A stretch of DNA of 64,000 nucleotides from Diploscapter coronatus (taxonomy: Eukaryota; Nematoda; Chromadorea; Rhabditida; Rhabditidae): assembly GCA_964036155.1 (NCBI GenBank), contig OZ038423.1, positions 46,391,249 to 46,455,248 of the forward strand, read 5' to 3'. The notes below the pieces were generated by a model. It was not told where the DNA came from and made no database searches. It worked only from the letters and a program-made list of their open reading frames with translations. A program made the position numbers and the translations under genes. Of this stretch, positions 23,270-37,500 are shown in pieces (position 1 is the first letter of the stretch; each line of letters begins with the position of its first letter).

Positions 23270-26200
23270 TTTTCTACAGAGAAAAGCATATTTTATTTTA
23301 AATAAATTTGTAAATTCTGTCGTAATAGAACAAATTTTAAAAATAAGTACTATATCAAATAGTCGATGACGCGAATTTTTTCTCCAATCTATCATTTGAG
23401 GAACAATAAGGAGTATAATTTTGGGAAAAAACCTCCAAAAACTTCTAAACAGGTATTGTAGGTGCTTCAGGAAGTTATCGGAAAATTTCACGTCATCAGC
23501 TTCACCCCGACATCATTATTAAGCTTTCAAGTGACGACGTTACGATGATGCAATCATTTGGACATTTCTGTTTCTTTATGTCATACTCTTTCGTCTCTTA
23601 GATTAAAATAACTTTGAGATCGCTTTAAAGTAAGATTAAAATTAAAAACTCTAACATAAAAAATCTTATATAGTAAATCGATCTCGTAGAAATCGAAATA
23701 GTTTGAAAGACTTCAATTTTATCTGAAATTGTACTTTTACTGTAGATCTCATCAGGTTTTCTAACATTTGTGCTGATCTTCATTAGTATAAGAGTTGAAA
23801 TGAGCGTAAACAATGCGAGAAGATATTGGAAGACAAAGCTCTGAAGTGGCTAATGGAGAGATACAGCGAACGAGAATGAGAGTGATAGCCAAATAGGCCA
23901 AATAGAGTGCGAAAGAGGCTCTTGGAAGGAGAAACAAAGACTCGGCTAGATTCGAGGTATCGATATAGCTCAGATTTGGTCTATTATAGATTTGTTCAAT
24001 ATCTTCTATTTTGGTGTTATGCAATTTGCTGTAAAGGATATATCTGTGTGCAGTGCAGATTCAGTGAATCGTACCGTAATCCGTAATTGGCCGCGTTTTC
24101 CCCTTTCCTTCTCCTCTCTTCTATAGCAAATCGCCCTGCTGTGATACACGATACACGCATATTCTAGCTCACTGAGCATCTACCATTCACCTACAAGGAC
24201 GCTTTTCTTTTTAAGAATCTAATTACCGTAATCCGACAACATTTGATTTTCTAATTTCAGTCATTGCTTTCTGTCTAAATACAGAACGGAAATAATTTTA
24301 TTTGGTGAAGAGCAATTTTGAGATTAAATCAAAGCGGAAAAAACCGGAACAGATTGGTTCTTTTGGCAATTAGGGAGATGGGCGCATTGCTTATTGGGGT
24401 ATCTTAAGTGGAAATGTGAGAAGGAGATTTGGGAGGTCTTCCGAATATCTGAATTTATTCGAGCCTAATCGGTCAAGAGGTCTATCTCCTCTCATAGTTT
24501 TTGCCTTCTATCCATAATTTTGAGGTGTCAACCCCTAAAATAATGCTTTGTTTACAAATTGTTGGACATGGGAGATTATGCCTGAATTTGGAATAAACTG
24601 GTCATTTTCCGAGGGAAGAAGGGTTGTTTCTCATCCAATTAAGATATCCATCTATAAATATATCTAATCTCAGATTTAGCATATCACCTTGAGAATGGCT
24701 CTCTGGCCATTCAAGTGCAAATTGTCTATTCTTCGTTGGCTACTTTTCCGCTCTCTCTGCCAAATCCTTTTATCTGCCCTTTTGTCGTTCAATAATCGCC
24801 TCTTTTTTACTTTTTCATATGCTCACTTCCAACAACTTTTCTGTTCAGTTGACATATACAATTCGATGGGAATTTCATCTGTAGTTGGTCTATTTTTGTG
24901 TATGCAAACTGGTGATTAGTCTCAGTGGGCGGGGTCTGACAGCACCATTCATTCTCTCTCCATCATCTTTCCCTATGAGAAAAATTTCCTTTTCCCAAAA
25001 TTACCTCCGAACTTACCATATTCATTTGCGATGATTTGCTATGCTTCTCTTCATTCCTCATTTCTAGCAGATGTTCCTCTATGGTCCTTATTCCCAATAA
25101 TATTTGCTTATTTATCTAGTCCTCTTCCCCAGCCCTTCTCGATTGCATGTATTTCTGCGCAGTTCCCACATGATATTCCCATAATTAACATTTTCGATTG
25201 GCTTCTTCAAAAATTTCTTCTTGAATCTCAGATGGTTATCAATATTTTCTCACCTGTCGAATCGCATTTCACGCTGATTTATCCCTTTAATCTTCTCTTT
25301 GTGACATCTTTCTTTTTCTCCGAAGAAGTATCGATTTCTGTTACGATCAGTCTTGCAACAAGTTCTATTAAGTCATGCTGCTTTTTTACGATTTTAAGTC
25401 TTTATACAACTTTTCCTGTCGAATTTCTCATTGAGGTGCAAAGTTCCCTATCTGGACATCTCTCCTTTCCTTCCTCCCATTCACGTTCTCGTGTCCTTCA
25501 CTGCATTGTTTTATGGCGTGCTGGTGTTTGACTCAGGCCTGTGGGCACTATTTTCTGTCTCTCGCCTTTTTCTGATTGCCTCCAATTTGGTCTGTTTTCC
25601 AGACCTCCTCCCTACTTCTACTTTAGTCTATTTCCTTATCATTTCGAGTAGAATTACAGTTTTCCCTGATGATAATCATTCGTGTCGTTTGGCATTTGCA
25701 ATTGGCTTCGAGAGATTTTTCGATTATCGATTTTGATAAGTGAAGTTCCGAGGGAAGAAAAGTGATCTTCACGATGATAATCGGAGAATTGATAGATGCG
25801 GTGAAAACACGGCCGCAGATGTTTTTTTACAAGAAAGAAATTAGAGAATTCCTTTCAATTTTCATTTTCTACCTGTGTTTCGATAGTCTTTTCAAGACGC
25901 GCATTGGTTTCAAATTTATGACTGTCGGTAATCGATTTGAGTGGTGGATTTCATTCGTTTTTATCGCTCCGAATTATTCCTTTGATTAGCGAGCGAGACG
26001 ATTGCCATAAATTTGCCCGAATCTGAAGGAATCTGCAAGAATCCACCCCTGACCCGTATCTCCTCTGCATAAATTCCCTTTGTGCCTATTTGCTTGAAGC
26101 TTGAGGCTTGAAGCTTGAAGATGGAATGGAAGGGGAGAAAGGGCGTTGATTTGTTTTGCCTACGGATATAATGAATCTCAATATCCAAATCTTCTTCTCT

Positions 26201-26929
26201 TCCAAGATATCCATGAAAAGGAAGGATATAATATATCTCGTTCCGTCTTTCTCTAAGTCTTAGTTAACTGATTAACTCGCTAACAGGCTTTTCACTTCAG
26301 AGCATATGTTCTGCTTTGTCCCTAAGGGAGCTTTAACTTCAGCCTAATATTCACTAATCGACTCTGAATGTCTGTTGGTCACTCTGCTTCTGCTTCTGAC
26401 TTCTAAAAGGGAAGTCCTCGGGCTCAGTCACCTCGTGCATTTGTCATATCCACCACATACCCACCCTATCTATATCCTCTGCCATCCTGCCATATTCCTA
26501 TATCCTACCCTCTTCCCCATTCTTCATTCATCAATTTGTTTCCTTTCGCCCCTGACAATGTATCAATGGGAAGGAGGAATCTCTTGCGTCATGCGTGGTC
26601 ACTCGTCTTCTCACACAACTTTACTACTTTTTACTTAAGGACAGATATGTCTAATCCCTTGCAGTTTTGTTTATTCTTATACCCCTTTTATCGTCTTTAT
26701 CCTTTATCTCTTTTCGTCTTTCCGAGACTTGGTTTCCGCCCCCTTTACCCTTCGTTCTAATTTGCATATGGTTAAGCAAATGCAGATATGCGAAAAGATG
26801 TGTGTTTTCGTTTGACCCGACAGAGTTTTTCGCGTTTTCATAACTCGTGACAATTTCATATTCAGGTTGGAATTGATTGTTCTGGAAATTCTATTCTTAA
26901 CTTAGTTTCCACATGAAAATGCCCACAAG
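23270..26929. other. Gene-poor intergenic stretch of about 3.7 kb
   Basis: AATAAA at 23301 fits the SepSecS poly(A) site. Beyond it I find no exon with splice support. The plus strand at 24650-25740 and 26340-26760 is pyrimidine-rich, which keeps some frames open by chance (for example 166 codons at 25031). The minus frame at 23761-24024 has a hydrophobic run but no matching neighbours. The promoter of the menorin-like gene should lie at its right end. Confidence 0.5.
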
Positions 26930-29900
26930 ATGAACTATCTGTTGATTCTCTTCAATCTACTGTTCTATTTCCACCAGACCCGATGTCGAGGTAACTTTTC
27001 CACTTTAGTTACAAGAGTTTTTGACATGGCATTTCCTGCAGAAGACAATTCACCATTTTATGCGAAATGCCGTAAAAGTTATGAAATGGGGAGAGGAAGA
27101 ATGAGAGTGAAGATCTAAAGCCTGAATTGGGCAGACAGGCAAACTTGTGAATGAAGAAGATTGCATCAGAATATTCATTCTTGCCAATCCAACTTTAAAA
27201 GGGCGTCCCGTTCCACAAAATTAATGAACCGTGCAGTAGAACATGCAGAGTAGGAGTACATGCCATCAACTAATTGACACCATTCAAAAGACAAAGGGGT
27301 TTGAAGAATTTCGATTTAGAGATATATCATGAAAGTCTTAGCTAATGTCGGACTAAAATTTAAATAACACTAATAGTTTCTTTTTATTTTTTAATTAAAA
27401 AAATTGTATTTAGGGGATTCCAACTCGGGCAGAGAAATGCGTGCGACACGGATGTCGGTGGTGGATTTTTGGAAGAACGAAACCCAAGGAGACGGACTGA
27501 ATATTCGGGTTGCGCACGGCGTGAACTCTTGGCCGGATCTGGTTGATCAGCTTCATGGTACATTTTTATCCTCTCATATCCCTTCCTCTGTCCTTCATCC
27601 ATTAACCTCATTTCTCCTCTCTCCTCTCTTATCCTGCAGCCTTTAATTATGATCATCTTAACCTTACGTAATTCACCTGGCTGTAAATAGACCGACAAGG
27701 GGATAAATCATCCGCAAAATAATGAATTTCCAGAGCCCTTCCTCAATAAATCTATGATGATAGAGGGCGACGTCTTTCTACAGGCACATAGAAGACCCAG
27801 ACATAGGTAGAATTGAAGTTAGATCAGGCATGGGTAGATTTAAATTCAGAGCCATTCCGGTAATGAGGGCCGATACAAAGTTGGCAGATCGGATAACATT
27901 CAAAGAATGGCTGAGGGAGGTTGCGAATTTGCATAAAGGTGCTGAAACATATGTATTTAGTGATAGATTAGTCCACTGTATCTGTTGTTCTGTCCAACTA
28001 TTCAAATGTGTCCCGAGGTGTCACTCGGAGTGTGTAAACGAGAGAAGGAAGGATATATCGGGTTGTCTAGCCAAAAGACTTGATTGATTACTGTATTGAC
28101 CTGAAGAACTTGAAAAGAAATAACTAATCACTTTAGGACCAAAACATAGACACACAGACTAATACAACTAATGCAATCATAATCCAATTACTTGGGAACA
28201 GAATGTTTTTGAGTAAACACTTAGCGAAATGAATTTAACTTATTCAAATTCAGCTATTAAAATCAACTTCCGAAGCAACGAAGTGGTGCGTCCGGTTTTG
28301 CAAGATCTATATGCTACGCAAGCAGATCCCACCGCTCCCGTTCTACAATACCCTGTCATTCTTCATGCTAATGTATTCCGCTCGCCAAGGAGTGTCGAGG
28401 TTTCATCATATTTTCAAAATAGTGAAGATCAGTTTCTTTTATTTAGCCAGAAGTAGATCCAGCAACTTTTGTTGAACGGACAAGTAACCTATTTCCTGAT
28501 GCCACATTGTCCTTGGGATGGACGAAACAGTCCAACTTTTCACATCTGCATCCTAAATTTAAACGGTTTGAGATTTACTATTAATGTTATAGGAATGATT
28601 TATTTAGGCTAACTTGGCGCCAACTTTTCGAGATTCTCGAATACATCGCTCGATTGGAACAGCCTGTAATGCTCTCTATTAGATTGTCCGTGGTGAGTGT
28701 TGCGTAATGAGATGGATTAACTCGGATAGTCGAGGATATTTGATATCGTATTTATTCAAATAAAGAGCATCCTTTAAATTCTAGAACCACCGATTACCTA
28801 GTGCAGATAACTTCATCGAGTATTTTCGATTATGCTTTTTAGAAAATGTAGTATGCATTCAATTTTGATTTGAAGTGATTATGATTATTAGACGAGTTTT
28901 AATTGACTGGAAAATTATTTATTTTTGAAGATTGGCTTATGAAAATAAAAGAACATGCTCTTCTATTAGAATAAATACGATAGTGACATCCTTTCATTGT
29001 ATGTTTAGGCTGCTGCTTCTAAAGAGCAATTACTGTGGCTGTTGGGCATGGATCAATCGGTTTCTCTGCTCATCTGGAGCGATGAAGAGGATAAGGTTGG
29101 GGTTTCTCAAACCAGATATTTGAGATGTTTCATTTTTAGATAGACGACTGGAATTCCATCGTGCAACTGCGAAGATCGACCACGAAGAATCGGATTTTGT
29201 ACGATTTAATTCCGAAACACAGAAAATTGATGCAGACCATGTCGAATGAGCCTATTGAGGTGGGTTCTTGAATATACCTAGGCAGAGTTTTAGCCAAAAA
29301 CAAAAATGAATATAGAGAAGGAGGTCCGCAACATGATTTTAGTCGAAAATTTCGGGAAAATAGCTTAACTCCTAACTAGAAACTTTTCAAGTTGATTAGA
29401 CGCAATATTTAAACTTGAATATTTTAGAATGCCACTCCATTCCAACTCTCCAAGTGGAATGCAGTGCAGTTCGCCTCTTCCACTGACAGTCTATCAACAG
29501 TCGTCAGAAGTGAGCAGGGTCCTGCCTTCATCGGCCAACCTACGGCACTGCTGATCTCACAAATCGCTCCACCCCTATATCCTGCCAAACAATATATCAC
29601 GGGAAAAGTACTCCATATTTTAAAAGCTGTACTTCAAAGTTTAATTTCAGGTTCACTTCCTACCGAAGAAATATGCGAACGAAATTGAAATTGACGAGAA
29701 GAGTGGATTGATCATCTATCTGATGAACAAAATCCAGGAAATCGAATCGCCGGATATAAAAAATTCTCTGGAAGTCAGAATTTTTTTTTATTTTAAAAAT
29801 TATCATCACAGTGCTTTGGCTTGTCTGGTGTCCTTTTTTTTGAAAAGCTGAATAGAAATTTTCATATTTTGATTACTTTTAAAATATCTTTTTCACTGAA

Positions 29901-30524
29901 AAATTCCAACAAATATTCCCTACAATTCTATAAAAGCAGATCCTTCTAAATCTATCATAACTCAACAAAAAGTCTATTTTTGAACCATTTTCAAAGGGGC
30001 TTCGTCGGACAAAGCACTATGATCATAAGTTAAATTTTGTTAGGTCTTCATCGGCTACAACGGCCGTGTGAAGATAGAGAATTCGAATTCGAGTGATCGA
30101 GCTTATGAGACGAAGTCTGTGGGGCAACTGCCCAAAAGTGCTTGTTATGAATTTATAGGTAATGTTTTCACCTAAAATAGAAGCTAATATAAAATCTACA
30201 GTAATCGACGAAGGATGGCAAGTAAAGGCAGATGTTTGGACCGCTGATTGCAAGGGAGAAAAGAAGAGGGCATCTTCAAAGCCTCCTGCCGCCACAAGTG
30301 TGAAACTTCACACTCCTTTCCATCAGAGGTATGAAAAGTACGGTAAAAAGACAAGGTTGATACGATTCAGGAAAAGATCGCTGAGAAATGTGGTCGTAGC
30401 CAAAACTGGAGATGGAGCGGTCGACTTCTTACTGGAAGAATTACATCATTCCTTTGCCAACCATCTGCTAAAATTCGTATCGTTGATTCTTCCACTTCTT
30501 GTCATCATTCTCAGGATACAGTAG
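26930..30524 (+). CDS. Menorin / FAM151-like secreted or membrane-anchored protein (558 aa)
   Basis: Thirteen exons: 26930-26990, 27414-27557, 27734-27806, 27838-27938, 28254-28399, 28447-28565, 28608-28692, 29009-29095, 29140-29259, 29428-29607, 29651-29773, 30044-30158, 30202-30524; 559 codons in phase. Signal peptide ~1-18 ([16 protein letters not shown]). The FAM151/menorin (DUF2181) domain is recognised from [42 protein letters not shown]...TFKEWLREV and [17 protein letters not shown]. In C. elegans the family member MNR-1 acts from the skin with SAX-7 to pattern sensory dendrites; which paralogue this is cannot be told here. A basic segment ([12 protein letters not shown]) and a C-terminal hydrophobic tail ([16 protein letters not shown]) suggest membrane or GPI anchoring. 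Oddity: exons 3 and 4 are joined only by a 31-nt intron (27807-27837). Confidence 0.85.
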
Positions 30525-31503
30525 TCCCCCCTGAATCTCTTTAAATCTTTGGTACTTCTATACTTGTACATTAGCTAGTGTTAGTATTGTTGATCTTACT
30601 CTAACCTCCTGCTTAGGAAATGATTCAATTTTTTTTGAGATTGACTATATGTCTTTCTCATCACATTTGTCTGTGATATAGAATCTCTTATTGAAATTCA
30701 CTCTACCTTAACACCATTATTATTCAACACATTTATTTTTGACTATTCAATGGGTATTAGCTAATTATTTGATTTTCAATTAGTCCTGCTGAATCTTTAT
30801 GTCAAGGCCTTTAGTAATCCTGCCGCTCTGTAATTCAATATTTTCTGTACAGATTATTGTCAACTCTCTAATTAGCACTTGATTTTGATTGTTCTATACC
30901 AAAATTGTTGGCCTTTTATGCAGCTCATTCTTTCAGTTAGGTGAAAATACCCTTTTATAGTAAAAAAAATAAGAGTGATTAATAAAAGTAGTACTAAAAA
31001 TATAAAATAAAAGTCCCTAAATCATAAATTCGTTTTTACTGAGATCTATCGTACTACTTTATTAATTGCCTAAAATAGAATAAGGGCATGGCTAATAAAT
31101 AAACGTGGCACGAGTACAAAGAGCATGCTCCTTCGCTCTTTGCATGGTGCAATCTCGACATGACATACGAATTCTCAAACTCGCCCCTGGGGAATGGGGT
31201 GCGCAAAAAAGAGGGCGTGGTCCGTTTCGTCTTAGCCTTGTATGTATGTCTGTCTCGTTTTCTCTTTAAGTTAAAGCCTCAGGGGTCCAATGCATCCCTG
31301 CGTCCTCTCTCCTCGCCTTTTCCATATCTTTTCCAGTAGCTTTTCCCCTTATAATATAACACAAGAGGCATCACTTATTTCCAACATATCCATCCAATAT
31401 ATATACCTTCCTTTATGCATGTAAAAGTTGGACTCCACATTATTTCATTCATTCATTGACTTGTTGAATTACAGTAATCCATCGAAATGCATCGTGTCAA
31501 GAG
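30525..31503. other. Intergenic region
   Basis: The spacer between the menorin-like gene and the ligand-gated channel. No exon, repeat or RNA gene is recognised. It should contain the 3' UTR of one and the promoter of the other. Confidence 0.4.
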
Positions 31504-34500
31504 ATGAACATATTCCCTCTGATTCAATTGCTGCTCTATTGTCTGCACCGAATCTTGGCTGACAATGCGACGACGTCGAAAGAGGATACTGTAGCTCGGC
31601 GTGACGAACATGCTGAATCATTTGACGACGAAGACAGTCTGAGAGTAAAGAGGGCATTTGGGAAGAAGGACTATTTGCTGCCGACGAATTTCCCTACTCT
31701 CAAAAGATCGGACATCCCAGTGACGTATCGACTGCACGATGACTTGCTCAGATATTACAGGCAAGCTAAAAATCTTCGCACAAAAAACTGAAGTGCTGCT
31801 GGGGAAATCCGGTCTTGACATAAGAAAGAAGGAAGATGTTGGAATGCGAAATTAGCTGTTTTTGCCTCAACAGATTCGGAGGGGTCGAATTTTCGTGCAG
31901 AAAAGCGAGCCTTCTTCCGGAAAACGCATGACTTATGCATGATGCACAGGGCCAACCAAGCGCAGGCCAAAGTGAAAATGACTTAAACCCCTAATCCTGG
32001 AAACTAAATTATGAATGAACGTCTGTGGATTGTGCCCCTCGTTCACTTTTTTCTCGAAAGTTGTACGTTTTGTCAGTCCTGCCTCCCAAAACACCCAAAC
32101 AAAGTGAAATTCCGGGAAGGAAGAGCGGAATTGCATTTGGGGCTCGTAGAAATTCACGTATATTTTCCATTATGAGCATCTAATTTGCGTAATTTCATTA
32201 CGACACGAGCTCGAATCCGATTGAATTTGGAAAAGAAAACCAAAACAAAGGAAGTTGAGAGATGAAGAAAAAGGATCCGAGAAGATATGAATGAGTTCAA
32301 AAATTGCAGGAAAGGAACTCGCCCAGTTACGCACCCGAAGAAGATGGTGCATGTGACGATGAGTGTATTCCTCTATCAAATCATCAAACTCGTAAGATTT
32401 TCGAACTTGTTTATTTGCTAGGAGAACAAAAAACAACTCAAGTGCCCTATTATTAGAATTGAAGTCTACCCGTTTTATGAACAAGTTTCATGTTTTCAGG
32501 ATGCCGTCAAAAACACGATCAGCCTTTCCGGCTCCTTCGAGTTGGTGAGTGGAATATGCCTATTTCCTCTGTGAAAAGCACGTAATCTTGGAGATAGTCG
32601 AATGTTTTCTTGTATCTAAAAGCAAATTTAGCAGTTTGGGGAAAAATATTCTTCTTTATAGCAACTAAATTTTCATTTTTTTCTCGAACTTACCGTTTCA
32701 ACCACTTCTTCTCTCTGCCATGCCAGTCCTTCACATAGACTCTTTCTTCGAGCAGATCCGGCGAGCGCAAAATGAACATTCGTTTCGACTAAAATCCGTG
32801 AATTATTTGTTGTTCATCTTTTATGTCCATTTTTGGTCATAAATCATCGTTTTATGTGCGCTCCTCTTACTTCTCTGAACTCCTTCCAATGAGACAGGAT
32901 AGATTTTCGATGTTTCATCTCCAGTTTAATCTCTGTGGGCGTAACTGTTCCTTCTTCGATAATCAGCATGCCTAAATTAAACCCACTGTGAAATTCGCCA
33001 ATTTTTAATTTAGATTAGATGAATAACTTTTCACAAACCCTTATCTTCGCAATCATTTCGTCACTACCCTATCATGTTCATTAACGAAGGAAGGAAGAAG
33101 CGCGATTATGATTTAGAATTTACAAAATTATTCATAATCACGACACAAGGGGTGGGATAGACACCAAATATTTCGCTTCGAAAATCCGATTGAAATAGGC
33201 CTAAAATTCCATACGGTATAGCGCTTTAGTCACGCCCATTGACACAGCTTGCAACCATTGCGCAGGGAAAAGTTCTTCGTTAATGAAAAAGAAACGTGGC
33301 CATTTGCTCTGCTCTATCTTTCATTCTCCTTAGCCTGAATCAATGCGTAATAGGCTGATTGGCTCAGTTTAGCCTGAGATTCCCGGTAATTACAAGAATT
33401 CCTGAGCTCGCCTAGGCAAAGCGCATATGTAATGCATCGCTTCTCTTTCTTCCTTCTTTACTCGAAACTACAAATTCATTCGAGCTGCGTCTAATTTAAA
33501 GCGAAACTTGCGACATTTGGAAATGGAAAGCTCATTCGGCGGGACAAACAGGGAAAATACGAGTGAATTTTCATTGTTGGACTATTAAATCTTTTCCTCC
33601 TTCCCATACATTTTCCCTGGGATAGTAAAAAATGAGGGTCTAGAAATGTGTGAATTTACCATTGTTGTTGACAGTCTCTATGGCGACGAGGTCATCCCCT
33701 TCCAAGGGCTTGTTCACATCGATGAATCCTGTGTTCTCGTTGAAGGGCTTAGAAGTTAAGAATCCCAGATCGATATGCATATCTCTGCCATCTAGAGTTC
33801 TGGTCGTCACTCTGCAAAAAATAGCATCAATTTCACTTTCAAGCCTTTTTAGCTCCCACATCATGTAATGTTGATGGATAAGACAAACTGAAATTTCAAA
33901 CATCTCCACTTTTTATGATGATCCTAGTAGAATGGGATGAGGAGAGACCTCTCGTCTTTTTCCCTTTTCGAGGGAAAGCAATAAGATTCTCATAAGTTCA
34001 GTGAGTAAGTGCTTTGTGATGATGCAATGGAGTTGAGAGGGGAGCTATGATCATGCATATTTCAAAGAGGGGGGATCCTCTTTGCATTGCGCCTCGGCCA
34101 AGTCATTGACATTTGGGCATTTCAACAAGACGAATGGCCGTCTCATTCCCTCCTCTTCCATTTTTGAACTCCAAATCCAGTCAGTTCTCAGCCAAACGCG
34201 TTCTTTCATGCACAAATTCAATCCATGATGAACGTTGGACTTTCTTTGTAAGGGAAATTGAACAACGAAAGAAGTCGACAATGAGCGTCTGAAGAAGCAA
34301 AGCACTCACGTTATATTCACAGGTGGCCGATCGAATTCTGGTACCTCAGAAGGGGCCACATCGAGGATTTCGTGATACGCTCCGGAAATGGACTCTGGAT
34401 ATCTGAGCATATGTTAAATGGGTGTATGTCGTTACGCACAAAAGATCTTTGTGAGCAACGACCGCTCCCCATACTGAATTCATCTATATACAAAGTTTAA

Positions 34501-37500
34501 AATACCTCTCCCCAGAAGTGGTGGTGCATTCCCATCTGCCGATGAACCATGCAATGTTTTCTAGCAATGGAGGCAAGGCATGTCTCAGTTCTTAAGTTCT
34601 CTGTATAGATTTTTTATGATAGATTTAATCTAACTGATATTTCCATGCTGGCAGGCCCCACACGAAGCGCCGCAATTGTCTGCGTAGAAGGGGAAGATTC
34701 TCTTCGTCCAGGTGCATTTATTCTCACTCTTCCATCGTTTGCAAGCGGTGTAGATGTCTTGACAGGGTCCTAACACATTTCACTTTACGATAATTTTGGA
34801 TGTTTTTAAATTTTACGTCTGCATCCCCTTCCCATCCAGCCCGCGGGGCAGATGCAGCGGTTTCCGAACTTTCCTGGGGCGCATCTTCCTTCTCTGCCAC
34901 AGGACTGAGGGATATTCATTTGACAGAAGTGGGTAACTAAATTCGGAAGCTCCTGATTTTAACCCACTTCAAATTGATTATTGTTTGTACATTGACCCTG
35001 TTCGAATTTCCGCACGTTTCTGCCTCAGTCAATCACGCCTAAGTCCATGCCAAACCTCGGTGGATTTGCACGGATTTGTCTATTTTCTCTCAACACATTG
35101 ATCTATCTTCCTTCCTTTTCCTGCTTCATGCAAACATTCCCCTGGGGCCGTTTCACCCGAATCACGATTCTGGGCCGAGCTGATTCCAACTACAACACAG
35201 CAACGCAACGTCATGTCGACACGAGAAAAGCTGCATCATTCTTTTTTCGCTATCTTCGTTTCCCTGCTCTTTGACTACTTTACGCAATCATTTTTAGGCT
35301 AAATTTTGAAATCTAACTCGCTTGGCCTCCAACTTGAGATAAGCTAGGCTGAAGATAGAATAATAGCAAAAATACCGACAACAGTTCCATCGTCTAACAC
35401 TGCAAATTAGCTGTTCACTGATTAAGAGGGGATTTGATTGATTAGTGACTGTCCCAGGCAGATTAAAACAGTGTAATCTCATGAAAAAGTAAAAGTAAAA
35501 GTCGGAGATAAGTTACAATAAAAACTTCAAAAAAGATAATGTTCTAGTGATTTTCATTTCAGTATTGGCAGGACGAGTTTCTAAGGTATGTACTAAACAA
35601 TTTGGGGCCTGAATTATAAAAAGTACCGTAATGTTTGAATTCAGATGGGATCCAAGCAGTTACGAGGGTGCGACGGAGATTTTTCTCTCCTCTTCAGATA
35701 TTTGGATTCCGGAATTTTCACTCTACTACAGGTTAAATTGATATATTCTGAAAGAAACAATGCGCAATTAAACTAAATACAAAAGCTAGCTAGATGAATT
35801 GAGATGTACGCAGAACTGTATGATATGAAACTGAGATAGACTGGTTACACCTGCCGATTCTGATAATGCGAGTGATAAAATCTATGTACAAAGGATGACA
35901 GCATCTTGCAATAGCAAAATATAGCCATATATGTTGGGAGGAAGGCTAGATGATCTGAGTCTGAAGTGAAGGCGGAGAGGGAACGTTTAAGTGAAAGGAG
36001 AAAGCTTGAAATACCCGTGGAAAAGTGAGGGCTGAAGGTAAAAGGGAATGGTTTTTGGGAAGTTCTGAGGGAAGGAATGGGGGGTTGGAATGGGAACGAA
36101 GACAAAGAAAGGCTGCTTGACAAGAAGAGGAGGGAGATGCTGAAAGACAAGGCAGAGGCTTGAGACGATGAACGATGAAACCTGTTGGAGAAAGGCAATC
36201 ATTCGATGATGCAATGCCCATATGCCGTGCCACAAGAAACCACGACGACAATGTGACAGAAATACAAGAATAAAAAAACTGATAAACTTCAAGATAAGCT
36301 TCAATTTAAATTCAACTTCAGCCTCAATTTCAACGACGCCGTCAAACTCCAGTCGAACAACGACATTCGAGTGAACTACACTGGAAATATTCGCTATTAC
36401 ATACCGTTTTCCTCTGAAAGTCTCTGCAAACTCGATGTCAAATTCTTCCCCTTTGACATGTAAGATTTGACTTTTTTAACGAAAATCACCAAATTTACTG
36501 AATTCAGACAGCAATGCACTTTATTGTTTGGTTCCTGGGCCCATTCTAACGATTCCATCAAATACTCTCTGTACAGTCCGACCATGTCTTTGATCGACTT
36601 CTACGATAATCAGGAGTGGGAGTTGGATAATGTAAAATGAACTTTGAAAATTTCACCCTTCATAAAATTGCATACTTCAGAGTCAATCTGCGGTATCTTC
36701 GAATGGATTTCTGTATGATTACATCGAACCTCCACTTTTCTGGGAGATGATCATAATCGATCTCGTCGTGAAAAGGCAGAGTTTTTACTATGGTAATTTT
36801 TAGAGAATTAATTTGTACAATATGAGATTTCAGTATTCAACTTGGTGATTCCTTCAACGATCATAACTCTTGTCGCAGTGATCGGTTTCCACACTCCTTC
36901 TACGAGTGGTAGGATGAGGTGACAAGAGTTTCTGTAAAATTGCTTGATAAAATGATAAAAATTTAAGGGATGCAAAATTTCGACTGGGAATCATGACATT
37001 GATGGTTTGTTTGCGAACCCTTTTGGCTTATAAAAGTAAATTTTAGTCAATGTCAGTTATTTTGCTCGCAATCGTCGAAGACATGCCGAAATTCAGTACG
37101 ACCAACAGACGAGTGAAAAAGGAGAGGTTTTCGGGAATTCCTTTAATCGGTAAGTAAGGCATGCCCTTCTTCCAAAAAACGATTCCACTTTCAGGACTTT
37201 ACTATTTCATTCTCCTAGCCATAATCGGTCTTTCGACAGTGACCACGTCTATGTTCGTGTACATGGAGAAAAATGCCCGTTCTGGATATCTGATTCCCTG
37301 GTACTTGCAATGGCTTGCATTCGATGTGAGGCAGAGAGCCTTTGGCAAGCGGTAATTTGATGAAGACGTTTTTATCAACGATATGCCCAACTCTAGATCG
37401 ATAGTTAGTGAGCAGAGGACTCCGTTACTGCAGAATACAGAGGAAGTGCTGTCGAATGGCCACGTTCAGACAGGCTCCGCAGTGCGGGAGCGGACCAGGG

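Noticed and set aside
25031..25531. 166-codon open frame on the plus strand
   Set aside because: It lies in a pyrimidine-rich stretch, reads as a Phe/Ser/Leu-biased sequence without any domain, has no splice or trans-splice acceptor support, and the opposite strand shows no gene.
35845..36304. Three overlapping minus-strand Ser/Phe/Leu-rich frames
   Set aside because: They lie in the purine-rich intron 5 of the channel gene; no splice-consistent exon chain and no domain.
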